A stretch of DNA of 64,000 nucleotides from Marinovum algicola (GCF_900109145.1 NZ_FNYY01000023.1:1-64000); one strand, 5' to 3'. Numbered from the stretch's first letter, positions 25,738 to 34,797 are shown. Numbers and translations are program-made. The notes: generated by a model from the letters alone, not told the origin.

Positions 25738-26766
25738 TCAGGGCAGGTTGTCGCGGAGGAAGATCTCGGTGTGGATGAGGCCGGTGCGCGGATCTGTCGG
25801 CACCGCCTCGATCAGGTTGCGCATGATGACGAGCGCGCTCGTCACCTCTTTGTGTATATCTTGCTGCAAAACGGCGTCGAACACCCCGTCTTGCAACGCC
25901 GTCCGCGATTGCTCGGTCAGCTCATGCACGACCACGCGGGGCCGGTCAGCAGCGTCGATCCTGTCCAGCGCCTTTCGCAAGCCGCGATTGCCGCCGCCGA
26001 GGCTATAGACACCGACAACATCGGGGTATGCTTGAAGCACGTCAGTCAAAAGCCTGTCAACGCGCGCCGCCTCATCGCCGCCCTCGACGGGCGCCAGCAC
26101 CTCAAGGGTCGGGAAATCCGCATGCATGACCTGCTCGAAGCCGAGCCTGCGCTCGACATGGTCACGTACCAACATCGAACCGGCGACGATGGCAATACGC
26201 CCGGGGCGCGCCTGGCAGAACCGGCCCAGAAGCCCGGCGGCGGTGCGCCCCGCTGCGACGTTGTCGATCCCCACAAAATGCCCGCGCGCCGAGGCCGAAA
26301 GGTCGGACACCAGCGTGACGACCTGTATCCCGGCAGCGCGCAACTCCAGGACCGCCTGCCGGACCTCTGCCGATTCAGTGGCAACCATCACCACCCCGTC
26401 GACCTTGGCTTCTCGGGCGCGCCGCAAGGCCGCAGCCAGACCGCGGCCATCAAAGGGCGGCACCAGCGAGACGCTGATCTCGGTGCGGTCACGCAGGGCG
26501 ACCTGCGCATGCGTCTCCAGTTCGGCCGCCAAATTGCGCATGAAACTGTTGGGGCCGTCCGGGATCACGAAATGAATAGCGTAGTTCCGCTTGCGCGACA
26601 GGTTGGCGGCCATGATATCGCGCTCATAACCGAGCTGCTTCATCGCCGTGCGCACCCGCTCCTCGGTCGCCGCGCGCACGCCCGTCCGCCCGTTTAGAAC
26701 CCGGTCGACGGTGGAAAGACTCACATTGGCGACACGCGCCACGTCATGCACGGTCGGTCGCGACAT
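25738..26766 (-). CDS. LacI-family transcriptional regulator (block B)
   Basis: 342 residues. HTH TVHDVARVANVSLSTVDRVL at residues 4-23, followed by the hinge and a periplasmic-fold effector domain (HFVGIDNVAAGRTAAGLLG near 172). It is predicted to repress xylB and the xylosidase importer operon, and perhaps its own gene, through the ACGT-centred palindromes at 25680 and 28403. The inducer is probably xylose or a xylo-oligosaccharide. ATG 26766 follows GGGAG. The gene lies between xylB and the binding-protein gene on the same strand. It is closely similar in layout to the block A regulator. Confidence 0.92.
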   Translation of the reverse strand: MSRPTVHDVARVANVSLSTVDRVLNGRTGVRAATEERVRTAMKQLGYERDIMAANLSRKRNYAIHFVIPDGPNSFMRNLAAELETHAQVALRDRTEISVSLVPPFDGRGLAAALRRAREAKVDGVVMVATESAEVRQAVLELRAAGIQVVTLVSDLSASARGHFVGIDNVAAGRTAAGLLGRFCQARPGRIAIVAGSMLVRDHVERRLGFEQVMHADFPTLEVLAPVEGGDEAARVDRLLTDVLQAYPDVVGVYSLGGGNRGLRKALDRIDAADRPRVVVHELTEQSRTALQDGVFDAVLQQDIHKEVTSALVIMRNLIEAVPTDPRTGLIHTEIFLRDNLP

Positions 26767-26885
26767 ATGACAGCTCCCTTGGTTTGCTTCGACATCCGGA
26801 TAGACCAGCGCCGACAGATCGACAAATTTCGAGGGGCCCGGGGAACGCGACGCGGCATTGCGTCCCCGCGCGCGCCCCGCACACC

Positions 26886-28334
26886 TTAGCCGCGGCTCAG
26901 CGCCTTGAGCGCAGCGTAGCTCTCCTTGTAGCGGCCGTGCGCCTCCGAGAAGGCTGTGGCCAAGTCGCGCTCGGGCTCCACCACCCGCGAAATCGCAGGC
27001 GGCGTCGCGATCTCGGCCCCCTGCCCGCTTGCCGCCATCAGCCCAAGCCGCGCCGCGCCGAACGCGCCGCCGAAATCGCCCGCCACCGGCAGTTCGACCG
27101 GCAGGTCGAGCGCCGTCGCGATGGCCTTCAGCCAGTACTCCGAGCGCGTGCCGCCGCCGACGCCGATCAACCGGTCAAACCGTGTACCGGTCGAGGCCAG
27201 CGCGTCGCGGCTGTCGCGGATCGCGAAGCTCACGCCCTCCAGCACCGCGCGCACCAGCGCCGGACGGTCGGTGTCATGCCCCATATGCAGGAAGGACGCG
27301 CGGACATGCGCGTCGTTGTGCGGCGTCCGCTCGCCCCCGAGATAGGGCAGGAACAGCGTGCGTGACGGCGCGCGAAGCTCCCCCAGATCCGCGGTCAGCG
27401 CGGCGGCCGGGCTGCCGAGCACGCCGGAGAACCAGTTCATTGCGTCAGCTGCGGCGAGGATAACCCCCATCTGGTGCCAACGGTCCGGCAGCGCGTGGCA
27501 AAAGCTGTGGACGGCGCTCTCCGCGTTCGGGTTAAATCCTTGTGTCGCGGCAAAGAGCACGCCGGACGTTCCCAGCGACACGAAAGCCGTGCCCGTCTCC
27601 ACAACGCCCATGCCAACCGCCGAGGCCGCGTTGTCACCGCCCCCGCCCGCGACGACGACATCTTCAGCGAGCCCCCAGCGCGCGGCGATCTCCGGCCGCA
27701 GCCTGCCGGAGATCTCAGAACCTTCGACCAGCCTCGGCATCTGCGCGCGATCAAGCCCCGTCGCGCCGAGCAGCGGGTCGGACCAATCGCGCGCGGCGAC
27801 GTCCAGCCAGCCGGTCCCGGCCGCATCCGACATCTCCGAGACATGCTCCCCGGTCAACCAGAGCCGCAGGTAGTCCTTGGGGAGCAGCACCTTGGCGATC
27901 TTCTCGAAGACATGCGGCTCGTGGCGGCGCACCCAGTCGAGCTTGGGCGCGGTGAAGCCCGGAAAGACGATGTTGCCGGTGATCTCGCGAAACTGCGGAT
28001 CGGCATCGAACGCCGCGGCCTCGGCATGGCTGCGCGTATCATTCCACAGCATGCAGGGGCGCAGCACCTTGTCGGAGGCATCAAGCAGCGTCGCGCCATG
28101 CATCTGCCCCGAAAGGCCAATGCCCCGTACGGCGCCGGGGTCGATCCTGTCCAGAAGCGCGGCGATTGCCGTTTCGGTGGCGGCGATCCAATCCGCCGGA
28201 TTCTGTTCAGACCAGCCGTCATGCGGCCGGTCGACCGACAACTCCGCGCTGGCTTCCGCCAGGATCGACTGGTCGTCATCGATCGCCAAGGCCTTGATGC
28301 CCGATGTTCCGAGGTCCAACCCGATCACTATCAT
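26886..28334 (-). CDS. xylB: Xylulokinase
   Basis: Phosphorylates D-xylulose to xylulose-5-phosphate with ATP. The 482 residues are the usual size for FGGY kinases. Visible: the N-terminal phosphate loop GLDLGTSGIKA, LSGQMHGATLL near 80, MLWNDTR near 100, GGGGDNAASAVGMG near 230 with the catalytic Asp, SLGTSGVLFA, and GVGGGTRSEYWLKAIA near 390. ATG 28334 is the right start; the frame upstream is not protein-like. It leads block B, with an operator-like palindrome 69 nt before the start. Confidence 0.95.
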   Translation of the reverse strand: MIVIGLDLGTSGIKALAIDDDQSILAEASAELSVDRPHDGWSEQNPADWIAATETAIAALLDRIDPGAVRGIGLSGQMHGATLLDASDKVLRPCMLWNDTRSHAEAAAFDADPQFREITGNIVFPGFTAPKLDWVRRHEPHVFEKIAKVLLPKDYLRLWLTGEHVSEMSDAAGTGWLDVAARDWSDPLLGATGLDRAQMPRLVEGSEISGRLRPEIAARWGLAEDVVVAGGGGDNAASAVGMGVVETGTAFVSLGTSGVLFAATQGFNPNAESAVHSFCHALPDRWHQMGVILAAADAMNWFSGVLGSPAAALTADLGELRAPSRTLFLPYLGGERTPHNDAHVRASFLHMGHDTDRPALVRAVLEGVSFAIRDSRDALASTGTRFDRLIGVGGGTRSEYWLKAIATALDLPVELPVAGDFGGAFGAARLGLMAASGQGAEIATPPAISRVVEPERDLATAFSEAHGRYKESYAALKALSRG

Positions 28335-28402
28335 TCTGTCCTGCCCCTGTCTTTTGCCCTGACTTTGCCGCGCGATGCCCATAGCCAGGAGTGAACCCAG
28401 AT

Positions 28403-28422
28403 TTTGACATACGTACCTCAGA
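28403..28422. promoter_or_regulatory. LacI-type operator upstream of xylB
   Basis: TTTGACATACGTACCTCAGA matches the palindrome at 25680 at 15 of 20 positions, including TTTGAC and the ACGTAC core, but its right arm is degraded. Likely a weaker site for the block B regulator. Confidence 0.55.
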
Positions 28423-28915
28423 AAATTCTGCGAGAAAAGCAAATTGAGAACGACGGCGCAAAGGACGGCGGGGGAAGGCATCGCCAGCCTGTTGGCCCAC
28501 GGCCTTTCGCCAAAGTGGCCGGGATGGAGATCACACCCACGATGCCGCGCCTGCAAAGGCTACCGCTGCCCTCCCTGGATCGTCGCCAATGCCGTCTTTT
28601 CCTTCGGCCGCTTCGCTGAGGGCACAGCGGAGGTCGAGGCGCTGCCTAAGCGCCTGAAACGACCACCTGATTATCGCCGAGCTGGTAACTTCCAGCCAAA
28701 GGCAAACGAGCTGGCAATGCCTTCCGGGCCGTTTCGAAGCGGCAGAATGAAACCGGCACGGTGACTGAGAGCGGCGGCGTGACGATTATGACCACGCCGC
28801 GAACAAGGTGGAAATTGCCGGGGCAGAGCCCGCCCGGGCAACGATTACGGGGGCTCCGGTTAGCCGGATGCCCCATCACCGGCTGATCCGGCATTCCCAA
28901 TCATTGGCCTCAAAG
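28423..28915. other. Intergenic region with hairpins, no clear gene
   Basis: About 490 bases between xylB and the hydroxy-acid oxidase. Open frames exist on both strands (for example plus 28444-28764, with a short CRACKGYRC stretch) but lack a ribosome-binding site or a recognisable domain. Two hairpins are visible: GCGGCGTG/CACGCCGC at 28774-28800, and a longer one at 28856-28892 (AGCCGG/CCGGCT core) just after the oxidase stop. The region may hold decayed DNA or a small RNA; nothing firmer can be said. Confidence 0.4.
28856..28892 (-). terminator. Hairpin after the hydroxy-acid oxidase gene
   Basis: AGCCGG pairs with CCGGCT across an 11-nt loop, and outer CCGG pairs extend the stem. It is 24 nt past the minus-strand stop at 28916. 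No U-run is present. Confidence 0.4.
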
Positions 28916-30058
28916 CTAAGCCACGGCGAGGATATTGTGCCGTCCGATTTCCTCGATACGGTTGACGCCACATAGACCCATTGTCGTTTCCAGCTCATGC
29001 TTGATGAGGTCCAGCGCCTTGACCACGCCGGCCTGTTTTGCGGCGCCCAGCCCGTAGAGCATCGATCGGCCCATCATCACGCCGGACGCACCATAAGCCA
29101 GCCCCTTGAACACGTCCTGCCCGCTCGTGAAGCCTCCATCGATCAGGATTTCCGTCCGCGCCTTGGCGGCCTCGACCACCGAGGGTAGCGCGTGGATCGT
29201 CGACGCGGCACCATCCAGTTGGCGCCCCCCGTGATTGGAAACGACGATCGCGTCACACCCGGTTTGACAGGCCAGTTCCGTATCCTCCGGGTCGATGATG
29301 CCTTTGAGGATCAGCTTTCCCTTCCAGCGATCGCGGAAATATTTGACGTCATCCCAGTTCAACGTCGGATCGAATTGGCTGTCCGTCCATTTCGCCAGGG
29401 TTTTGCTGCTGCCGACATCCGCGACATGGCCATGAATATTGCCGAACTGCACCTGTCGGTGGCGCATCATGTCCCAGCACCATTGCGGCTTGGTCGCGAG
29501 GTTCAGAAGGTTGCGAAGCGTCGGCGCGGGCGGGGATGACAGCCCGTTGTGGATGTCCTTGTTGCGCTGCCCCACCATCTGCAAATCCAGCGTCAAGACT
29601 ATGGTGTCGATCCCCACCGCTTCGCAGCGCTGCAACAGGCGTTCGATAAAATCCCGGTCGCGGATGACGTAAAGCTGGAACCAGAACGGCGACGTCGCAT
29701 GTTGCGCCACCTCTTCGAGCGAGGCGATGGAAACCGTCGACAGGCAATAGGGTACGCCGAATTCCTCACAGGCGCGCATGGCATGTACTTCGCCGTTCGG
29801 CCAGAACATTCCAGTCAGCCCCGTCGGCGCCATCGCAACCGGCATCCGCACATCCTGACCGACCATCCGGCCCTTTGCAGTCCGGGTCGAGACGTCCCTG
29901 GCAACGCGCTGCCGTAATTTGATGTCGGCCAGATCCCCGGCATTCGCGCGATAGGTGCTTTCCGTCCACGACCCGCCGTCGACGTAGTCATAGAACATTT
30001 TCGGCACCCTGCGGCGCGCGGCGCGCCGGAGGTCTTCATTGCAAGCAAAACGGGGCAT
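28916..30058 (-). CDS. FMN-dependent alpha-hydroxy-acid dehydrogenase/oxidase (LldD-like)
   Basis: 380 residues of the TIM-barrel family that oxidises L-2-hydroxy acids. Seen: FYDYVDGGSWTE near 22-33 with an active-site Tyr, MPVAMAPTGLTGMFWP near 72-87, FQLYVIRDRDF, TLDLQMVGQRNKDIHNG, then the catalytic SNHGGRQLDGA near 275 and DGGFTSGQDVFKGLAYGA near 305. No signal peptide. ATG 30058 follows AGGAA. It is divergent from a ribose-class importer with a palindrome between them, so its substrate is probably linked to the imported compound; L-lactate, glycolate or a sugar-acid are all possible. Confidence 0.88.
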   Translation of the reverse strand: MPRFACNEDLRRAARRRVPKMFYDYVDGGSWTESTYRANAGDLADIKLRQRVARDVSTRTAKGRMVGQDVRMPVAMAPTGLTGMFWPNGEVHAMRACEEFGVPYCLSTVSIASLEEVAQHATSPFWFQLYVIRDRDFIERLLQRCEAVGIDTIVLTLDLQMVGQRNKDIHNGLSSPPAPTLRNLLNLATKPQWCWDMMRHRQVQFGNIHGHVADVGSSKTLAKWTDSQFDPTLNWDDVKYFRDRWKGKLILKGIIDPEDTELACQTGCDAIVVSNHGGRQLDGAASTIHALPSVVEAAKARTEILIDGGFTSGQDVFKGLAYGASGVMMGRSMLYGLGAAKQAGVVKALDLIKHELETTMGLCGVNRIEEIGRHNILAVA

Positions 30059-30186
30059 GGCTTTCCTGTTCGGTTGTCAGCCTGAGGTGCGCTGGCGGCG
30101 CGGAACAGAACACACATGAGGCGGGCCGTTCTGATCGTCGGCAAGCGACAAAGGTGGAAAGCGCCAGATCTTCAGGACTTGTTGAC

Positions 30187-30210
30187 GGGTTATCAGTTGT
30201 CTGATAACCC
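30187..30210. promoter_or_regulatory. Long palindrome in divergent promoter region
   Basis: GGGTTATCAG pairs with CTGATAACCC around TTGT: perfect 10-bp arms. It is the only strong element in the 217-nt gap between the oxidase gene and the binding-protein gene. The GntR/FadR regulator at the end of this operon (34798) is the likely binder, controlling both directions. Confidence 0.65.
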
Positions 30211-30275
30211 TACCACAGGGGCGACGACATTCAAGCTCGAATCTCGACGCTTCGAACCTGAAACGGGAGGACAGA

Positions 30276-31406
30276 ATGACTTGGAATGTATTGACGCGCG
30301 CCCTGCGGGGCAGCGCGGTGCTGCTTTGCACCTTGGGGGCACAAGCCGCGGCCGAAACCGCGGTTGAAACGGCGGCAAGCACCTTTTCGACGGACCTTTG
30401 CGAGCCGATTGACAAGGCCGCGGTGGCCGACATCCCCGGCGCTGTATCGGGGTTCACCGGCTACGCTTCGGCTCCCGGCATGTGGCTGACAGAGCCCGAG
30501 GCCAGCGCCCTGACCGGCAAGCGCATTGCCATGAGCGTCATGAGCCTCGGCCATCCCTATTTCCAGGCCATCGCGAACCACTGGGAAACGCTGGCGGAAA
30601 AATACGACTTTGAGCTGCGGGTGTTTGACGGCCGGTTTGATGCCGGAACGGTTCAGCGCATGGTGGACGACATCATCTCATATGCGCCAGACGGCGTGGC
30701 TTTTGCGCCGCTCGACAGCGCGGCGTCGGTGCCACAGGTCAAGCGCATGCTGGATGCCGGGTTGAAGGTCGTGACCTATAATGTGCAGCCGGCGGAAATG
30801 GTTGCGCCCCGCGTTTTCGCCAATGATTTCGACGGCCCGCGTATCGTCGGCTGCAACCTCGCCCGGTACTTCCAGGCCAAGTTTCCCGAACGCGACCCGG
30901 TAATCGGCATCGTCGACCAACCCGAGCTGCTTCAGGTTCAGGATCGTAAGAACGGGTTTCTCTATGGCTTTCTTTCCCTGATGCCCGAGGCGCGTGTGGC
31001 CCAGGCCGTCAACGGCGGCGGGGTGATCGACAAGGCCAATGCCGCCGCATCGGACCTGTTGCAGGCCCATCCCGACATCAACGTGATCTTCGGCATCAAC
31101 AACGACAGCTCGTTGGGCACCGTGGCCGCCTTGAAAGCGGTCGGCAAATATTCCGACGAATGGGGCGCGCTTGCCTCGGTCGACGGGTCCGAGCCGATCA
31201 TGGGCGAGCTTGGCAATCCGGTGTCCCCGCTCAAGGCCGAAAGCGGATATGGCCCCTACGACTTTTCCCTGGCCGCCTTCAACCTGCTGGCCGCGACGAT
31301 CGAGGGCGAGGCGGATGAGACCACGCAGGTCGTGGTCGGCTATCCGCCCATCATTCCGACCGAGGACGGGATCGAAAGCTGGTTGGCTCAGCAATACCCC
31401 CGCTAA
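30276..31406 (+). CDS. Ribose-class ABC transporter substrate-binding protein
   Basis: 376 residues, Peripla_BP_4 type. The signal peptide is about residues 1-26 (LRGSAVLLCTLGAQAAA, then ETAVE). The core starts GKRIAMSVMSLGHPYFQAIAN near 84, with DGVAFAPLDSA, GCNLARYFQAKF and GINNDSSLGTVAALKAVG following. The mature part has an unusually long (about 55 residues) segment before the first beta strand. Ligand unknown. GGGAGGA stands before ATG 30276. It leads an operon of binding protein, double ATPase, permease, SDR and GntR regulator. Confidence 0.9.
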   Translation: MTWNVLTRALRGSAVLLCTLGAQAAAETAVETAASTFSTDLCEPIDKAAVADIPGAVSGFTGYASAPGMWLTEPEASALTGKRIAMSVMSLGHPYFQAIANHWETLAEKYDFELRVFDGRFDAGTVQRMVDDIISYAPDGVAFAPLDSAASVPQVKRMLDAGLKVVTYNVQPAEMVAPRVFANDFDGPRIVGCNLARYFQAKFPERDPVIGIVDQPELLQVQDRKNGFLYGFLSLMPEARVAQAVNGGGVIDKANAAASDLLQAHPDINVIFGINNDSSLGTVAALKAVGKYSDEWGALASVDGSEPIMGELGNPVSPLKAESGYGPYDFSLAAFNLLAATIEGEADETTQVVVGYPPIIPTEDGIESWLAQQYPR

Positions 31407-31416
31407 GTTATCCAAA

Positions 31417-31440
31417 GGGGCGGTGTCATTGCGCCGCCCC
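31417..31440 (+). terminator. GC hairpin after the binding-protein gene
   Basis: GGGGCGG (31417-31423) pairs with CCGCCCC (31434-31440) around a 10-nt loop, in the 68-nt gap before the ATPase gene. Only a short CTTT follows. Likely partial termination. Confidence 0.5.
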
Positions 31441-31474
31441 GCCTTTCAGACATTTGAATGCAGGAGCATTGCCC

Positions 31475-33010
31475 GTGCAACATTCGGAGCCGGTTGATCC
31501 CGGCCTTTCACCATTGCTGAGAGCCACTGGTCTGGGCAAATCCTTTCCCGGGGTACAGGCATTGAGTGGCGTGAATTTCGACCTTTTCGCAGGTGAAGTA
31601 CACTGCCTTATCGGCGAAAACGGCGCCGGGAAATCCACGCTGGTCAAAATCCTCGCTGGCGTCCAAGAGGCCGATGCCGGGACATTCGAGGTCAATGGCA
31701 AGGCGATGTCCTTTGCCAATCCGCAGGACTCCCAGGCCGCCGGAGTGGCCTGCATCTTTCAGGAACTGGCGGTTGTCGATGGCCTTTCGGTTTCGGAAAA
31801 CATCCTCTTGGGGGATGAACCGGGGCGATTTGGGTTTTTCGACAGCAAGGCGGCGGATGTCCTGGCGCAGGACCTGCTGGACAGCATCGGGTTTTCAGAG
31901 CTGCGCGCAGATCAGCCGGCCCGTGATCTTTCGGCGGCCCAGCGGCAAGCGGTGATGATTGCCAAGGCGCTGCGGCAGAACGCGCGCGTGATCATCATGG
32001 ATGAACCGACCTCCCCCCTGGAAGAAGCCGAAGTCAGGAAGCTCTTCAAGGTCATCGACCGCCTGCGCGCGGCGGGCAAGGGGATCATCTATGTGTCCCA
32101 CAAGATGCGGGAAATCGACGAGCTTGGCGACCGCATCACCGTGTTCAAGGACGGCCACAGGGTCGGGACCGTCACGCGTGGCGCGGCGACGCCCGAGGAC
32201 CTGGTCAGGATGATGGTGGGCCGCAAGCTCGACACGCTTTTCCCCGCGCGTGACAGCCAGCCCGGCGCTCCGACCCTGGAAGTGCGCGGCCTGTCCAATC
32301 CGCATATCCGCAATATCGATCTGACGGTTCGCCGGAACGAGATACTCGGCATTGCCGGGCTGGTCGGCTCGGGCCGCACGGAAATGCTGCGGGCGATCTT
32401 TGGCGCGGACCGGGTCAGCAGCGGCACGGTCACGGTCGAAAACGCGCCAGTGCCGCTCAATTCCATCCCCGCCGCAATCGAGGCCGGGATTGCCATGGTG
32501 CCGGAGGAACGCCGCAGTGCCGGGATCGTGCCGGTTCTCTCGGTGGCGGACAATACCGCGATCATCTGGGATCAATATGTCAATCGCAGGGCCCACGACG
32601 GCCCGAGGTCGGACGCGATCCAGAAGATCATCGAGATGCTGGGCGTCCGCACGGCTTCGGTCACACAATCCATTTCCGCGTTGAGCGGCGGCAACCAGCA
32701 AAAGGTCGTCGTCGGCAAATGGCTTCTCAGCCAGACGCGGGTTCTTTTGCTGGATGAACCCACACGCGGCGTCGATGTCGGCGCGAAAAAGGAAATCTAC
32801 CAGATCATTCACGACCTCGCCGAGCAAGGGCTCGCGGTTGTCTTTGTCTCGTCAGAGCTGCCCGAACTGCTTGGGCTGGCAGATCGCATTGTCGTCATGA
32901 ACGGCGGCGAAATCGTCGGCGGGCTTTCCGGTGATGCAACCGAAGAACAGGTCATCGAACTGTCAATGCTTCATGCTGCGACCCCCATTCTGACAGGAGA
33001 ACATCCATGA
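31475..33010 (+). CDS. Ribose-class ABC transporter ATPase with two NBDs (RbsA-like)
   Basis: 511 residues with two ATP-binding halves. NBD1 has GENGAGKST near 49 but a degenerate signature LSAAQRQ in place of LSGGQ, with Walker B VIIMDEPTSPL. NBD2 has the usual degenerate Walker A region GLVGSGRTEM near 297, an intact LSGGNQQK signature near 409, and LLLDEPTRGVDVGAK. The start is GTG 31475, 8 nt after AGGAG; TTG 31454 and TTG 31469 are weaker. Its stop overlaps the permease ATG (ATGA at 33007). Confidence 0.93.
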   Translation: MQHSEPVDPGLSPLLRATGLGKSFPGVQALSGVNFDLFAGEVHCLIGENGAGKSTLVKILAGVQEADAGTFEVNGKAMSFANPQDSQAAGVACIFQELAVVDGLSVSENILLGDEPGRFGFFDSKAADVLAQDLLDSIGFSELRADQPARDLSAAQRQAVMIAKALRQNARVIIMDEPTSPLEEAEVRKLFKVIDRLRAAGKGIIYVSHKMREIDELGDRITVFKDGHRVGTVTRGAATPEDLVRMMVGRKLDTLFPARDSQPGAPTLEVRGLSNPHIRNIDLTVRRNEILGIAGLVGSGRTEMLRAIFGADRVSSGTVTVENAPVPLNSIPAAIEAGIAMVPEERRSAGIVPVLSVADNTAIIWDQYVNRRAHDGPRSDAIQKIIEMLGVRTASVTQSISALSGGNQQKVVVGKWLLSQTRVLLLDEPTRGVDVGAKKEIYQIIHDLAEQGLAVVFVSSELPELLGLADRIVVMNGGEIVGGLSGDATEEQVIELSMLHAATPILTGEHP

Positions 33011-34011
33011 GCGATGTCGCAACGCCCCATTCCACCGCTGGAATGGGCCAGAAATTCCTATCGAACCGCAATATGGTGCTGACCGCCGCGACGCTGGCCG
33101 TGCTCGTCTTGATGTGCGGTGTCTTTGCCACCCTGACCGACCGGTTTCTGACGGTGTCGAATTTTCAGAACGTGATGCGCAATGCGGCGCCTGTCATCAT
33201 CGCAAGCTGCGGCATGACAACGGTGATGATCGCCCGTGGGCTCGATCTGTCAGTCGGAAGCGTGTTGGCGGCCTCTTCGGTCATCGCCGGTTCCCTCGCC
33301 GTGGCGGGCGTGCCCCTGTATCTCGCATTCCTGCTGGCGGTTCTGTTCGGTGCGGCGGTCGGTGCCGTAAACGGCGTGATCATCGCCGGGCTTGCCGTCA
33401 GCCCGATCATCGTGACGCTCGGCATGCTCAATATTGCCCGCGGCGCGGCGTATCTGATCAGCCCCAGTGCCATCCTCGTCGGCCTGCCATCCGGTTGGAG
33501 CTTTCTGGGAACTGCCAAGGTCCTGGGATTGCCCATGCCGATCGTCATCGCGGGCATCGTCGTGGCGGTGTTCTATGTGATGACAAGTTACACGACCTTC
33601 GGCAAGCGGATCTATGCCATCGGCGGCAACGAAGAGGCCGCGCGCCTGTCCGGGATCAACATCAAACGGACCCTGCTTTGGCTCTATGTCATGTGCGGCA
33701 TGACCGCCGCGCTCGCCGGTGTCGTGTTGTCCTCGCGCGTGGGGTCCGGGGATCCCAATATCGGTGTGGGATTTGAACTTCAGGTGATTGCCGCGATCAT
33801 CATTGGCGGCACCAGCCTGTCGGGTGGCGAGGGTCGTATCCTTGGCACGGTCATCGGCGCTCTGATCATCGGTGTGCTGGCAAACGGGCTGAACCTTGCG
33901 GGTGTCGAACCCTTCTGGCAGTTTGTGGCTCAGGGCCTCGTCCTTATCGTTGCCATCATCGTCGACCGTTTGGTGCAGGATGGCGTCCTCAAGATGAGAA
34001 AGGGCGCGTGA
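33007..34011 (+). CDS. Ribose-class ABC transporter permease (RbsC-like)
   Basis: 334 residues, BPD_transp_2 family, with about ten hydrophobic segments. The signature GGTSLSGGEGRILGTVIGAL lies near 268 and the ARGLDLSVGSVLA motif near 75. It overlaps the ATPase gene by 4 nt and the SDR gene (GTGA at 34008) by 4 nt, so the operon is tightly coupled. Confidence 0.94.
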   Translation: MSDVATPHSTAGMGQKFLSNRNMVLTAATLAVLVLMCGVFATLTDRFLTVSNFQNVMRNAAPVIIASCGMTTVMIARGLDLSVGSVLAASSVIAGSLAVAGVPLYLAFLLAVLFGAAVGAVNGVIIAGLAVSPIIVTLGMLNIARGAAYLISPSAILVGLPSGWSFLGTAKVLGLPMPIVIAGIVVAVFYVMTSYTTFGKRIYAIGGNEEAARLSGINIKRTLLWLYVMCGMTAALAGVVLSSRVGSGDPNIGVGFELQVIAAIIIGGTSLSGGEGRILGTVIGALIIGVLANGLNLAGVEPFWQFVAQGLVLIVAIIVDRLVQDGVLKMRKGA

Positions 34012-34013
34012 TC

Positions 34014-34784
34014 ATGGCCCGATCAGTCGAAAAATACGCCGTTGTCACCGGAACCGCCGGGATAGGTCTGGGCGTGGCCCGGAGGCTTGTCCGGGATGGC
34101 TTTGCGGTCACGCTTTGCGGCGTCGACGCTCAGGACAATTCAGCCGCCACGGAGGCCCTGCCCGAGGCAGCTGTTGTCGAACTCGACGTTTCGGATGATC
34201 GGGCCGTTGCGCAGTTTGCCGCATCATTGATCGCGCGTATCCCCAAGCTGGACGCCCTGATCAATTGTGCCGGAATTCAACCCTACGGCACGATCGAAAC
34301 AACCACCCCCGCAGATTGGCAAAGGGTGATCGGTGTGAATCTTGGCGGGTATTTCAACATGGCGCACTTCCTGTACCCGCTGCTGAAAAAGGCCGGCGCC
34401 GCGTCGGTAGTCAATTTTGCCTCGGTACAGGGGCACAGGTGTCAGAACAACGTGCTGGGCTACGCGACCAGCAAAGGCGCGATACATGCCTTCACGCGCG
34501 CCCTTGCGGTGGATGCTGCGCGTGATGGCATCCGGGTCAACTCCGTTTCCCCCGGCTCAGTTCGGACCCCCCTGCTGGAATTCGCCGCGCGCGAACTGAC
34601 ACCCGCCGATGGCGACCCGGAGGCAACCATGCAGGGCTTTGGTGACGCCCATCCCGTGGGGCGCGTCGGCACCACGCAAGAAATCGCCGCCTTGGTCTCT
34701 TACCTGACCGGCCCGGAAAGCGCGTTTCACACCGGGGCCGATTTCGTTATTGATGGGGGGCTTAACATCAAGTTGGGCGTTTAG
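34014..34784 (+). CDS. Short-chain dehydrogenase/reductase
   Basis: 256 residues from ATG 34014 (GTG 34008, overlapping the permease stop, would add two). Classical SDR: coenzyme loop near residue 11, NCAGI near 85, catalytic Ser in NFASVQG, Tyr-Lys in YATSK near 152, and the C-terminal GADFVIDGG. The coenzyme loop reads VTGTAGIGLG, one residue shorter than the usual TGxxxGIG. It probably oxidises the imported polyol or sugar acid, working with the divergent hydroxy-acid oxidase. The substrate is not evident. Confidence 0.88.
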   Translation: MARSVEKYAVVTGTAGIGLGVARRLVRDGFAVTLCGVDAQDNSAATEALPEAAVVELDVSDDRAVAQFAASLIARIPKLDALINCAGIQPYGTIETTTPADWQRVIGVNLGGYFNMAHFLYPLLKKAGAASVVNFASVQGHRCQNNVLGYATSKGAIHAFTRALAVDAARDGIRVNSVSPGSVRTPLLEFAARELTPADGDPEATMQGFGDAHPVGRVGTTQEIAALVSYLTGPESAFHTGADFVIDGGLNIKLGV

Positions 34785-34797
34785 TCAGGACAGGCGA

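Noticed and set aside
28444-28764. Possible small Cys-containing protein or IS remnant
   Set aside because: No ribosome-binding site, terminal inverted repeat or transposase motif was seen; kept only as an unexplained gap.
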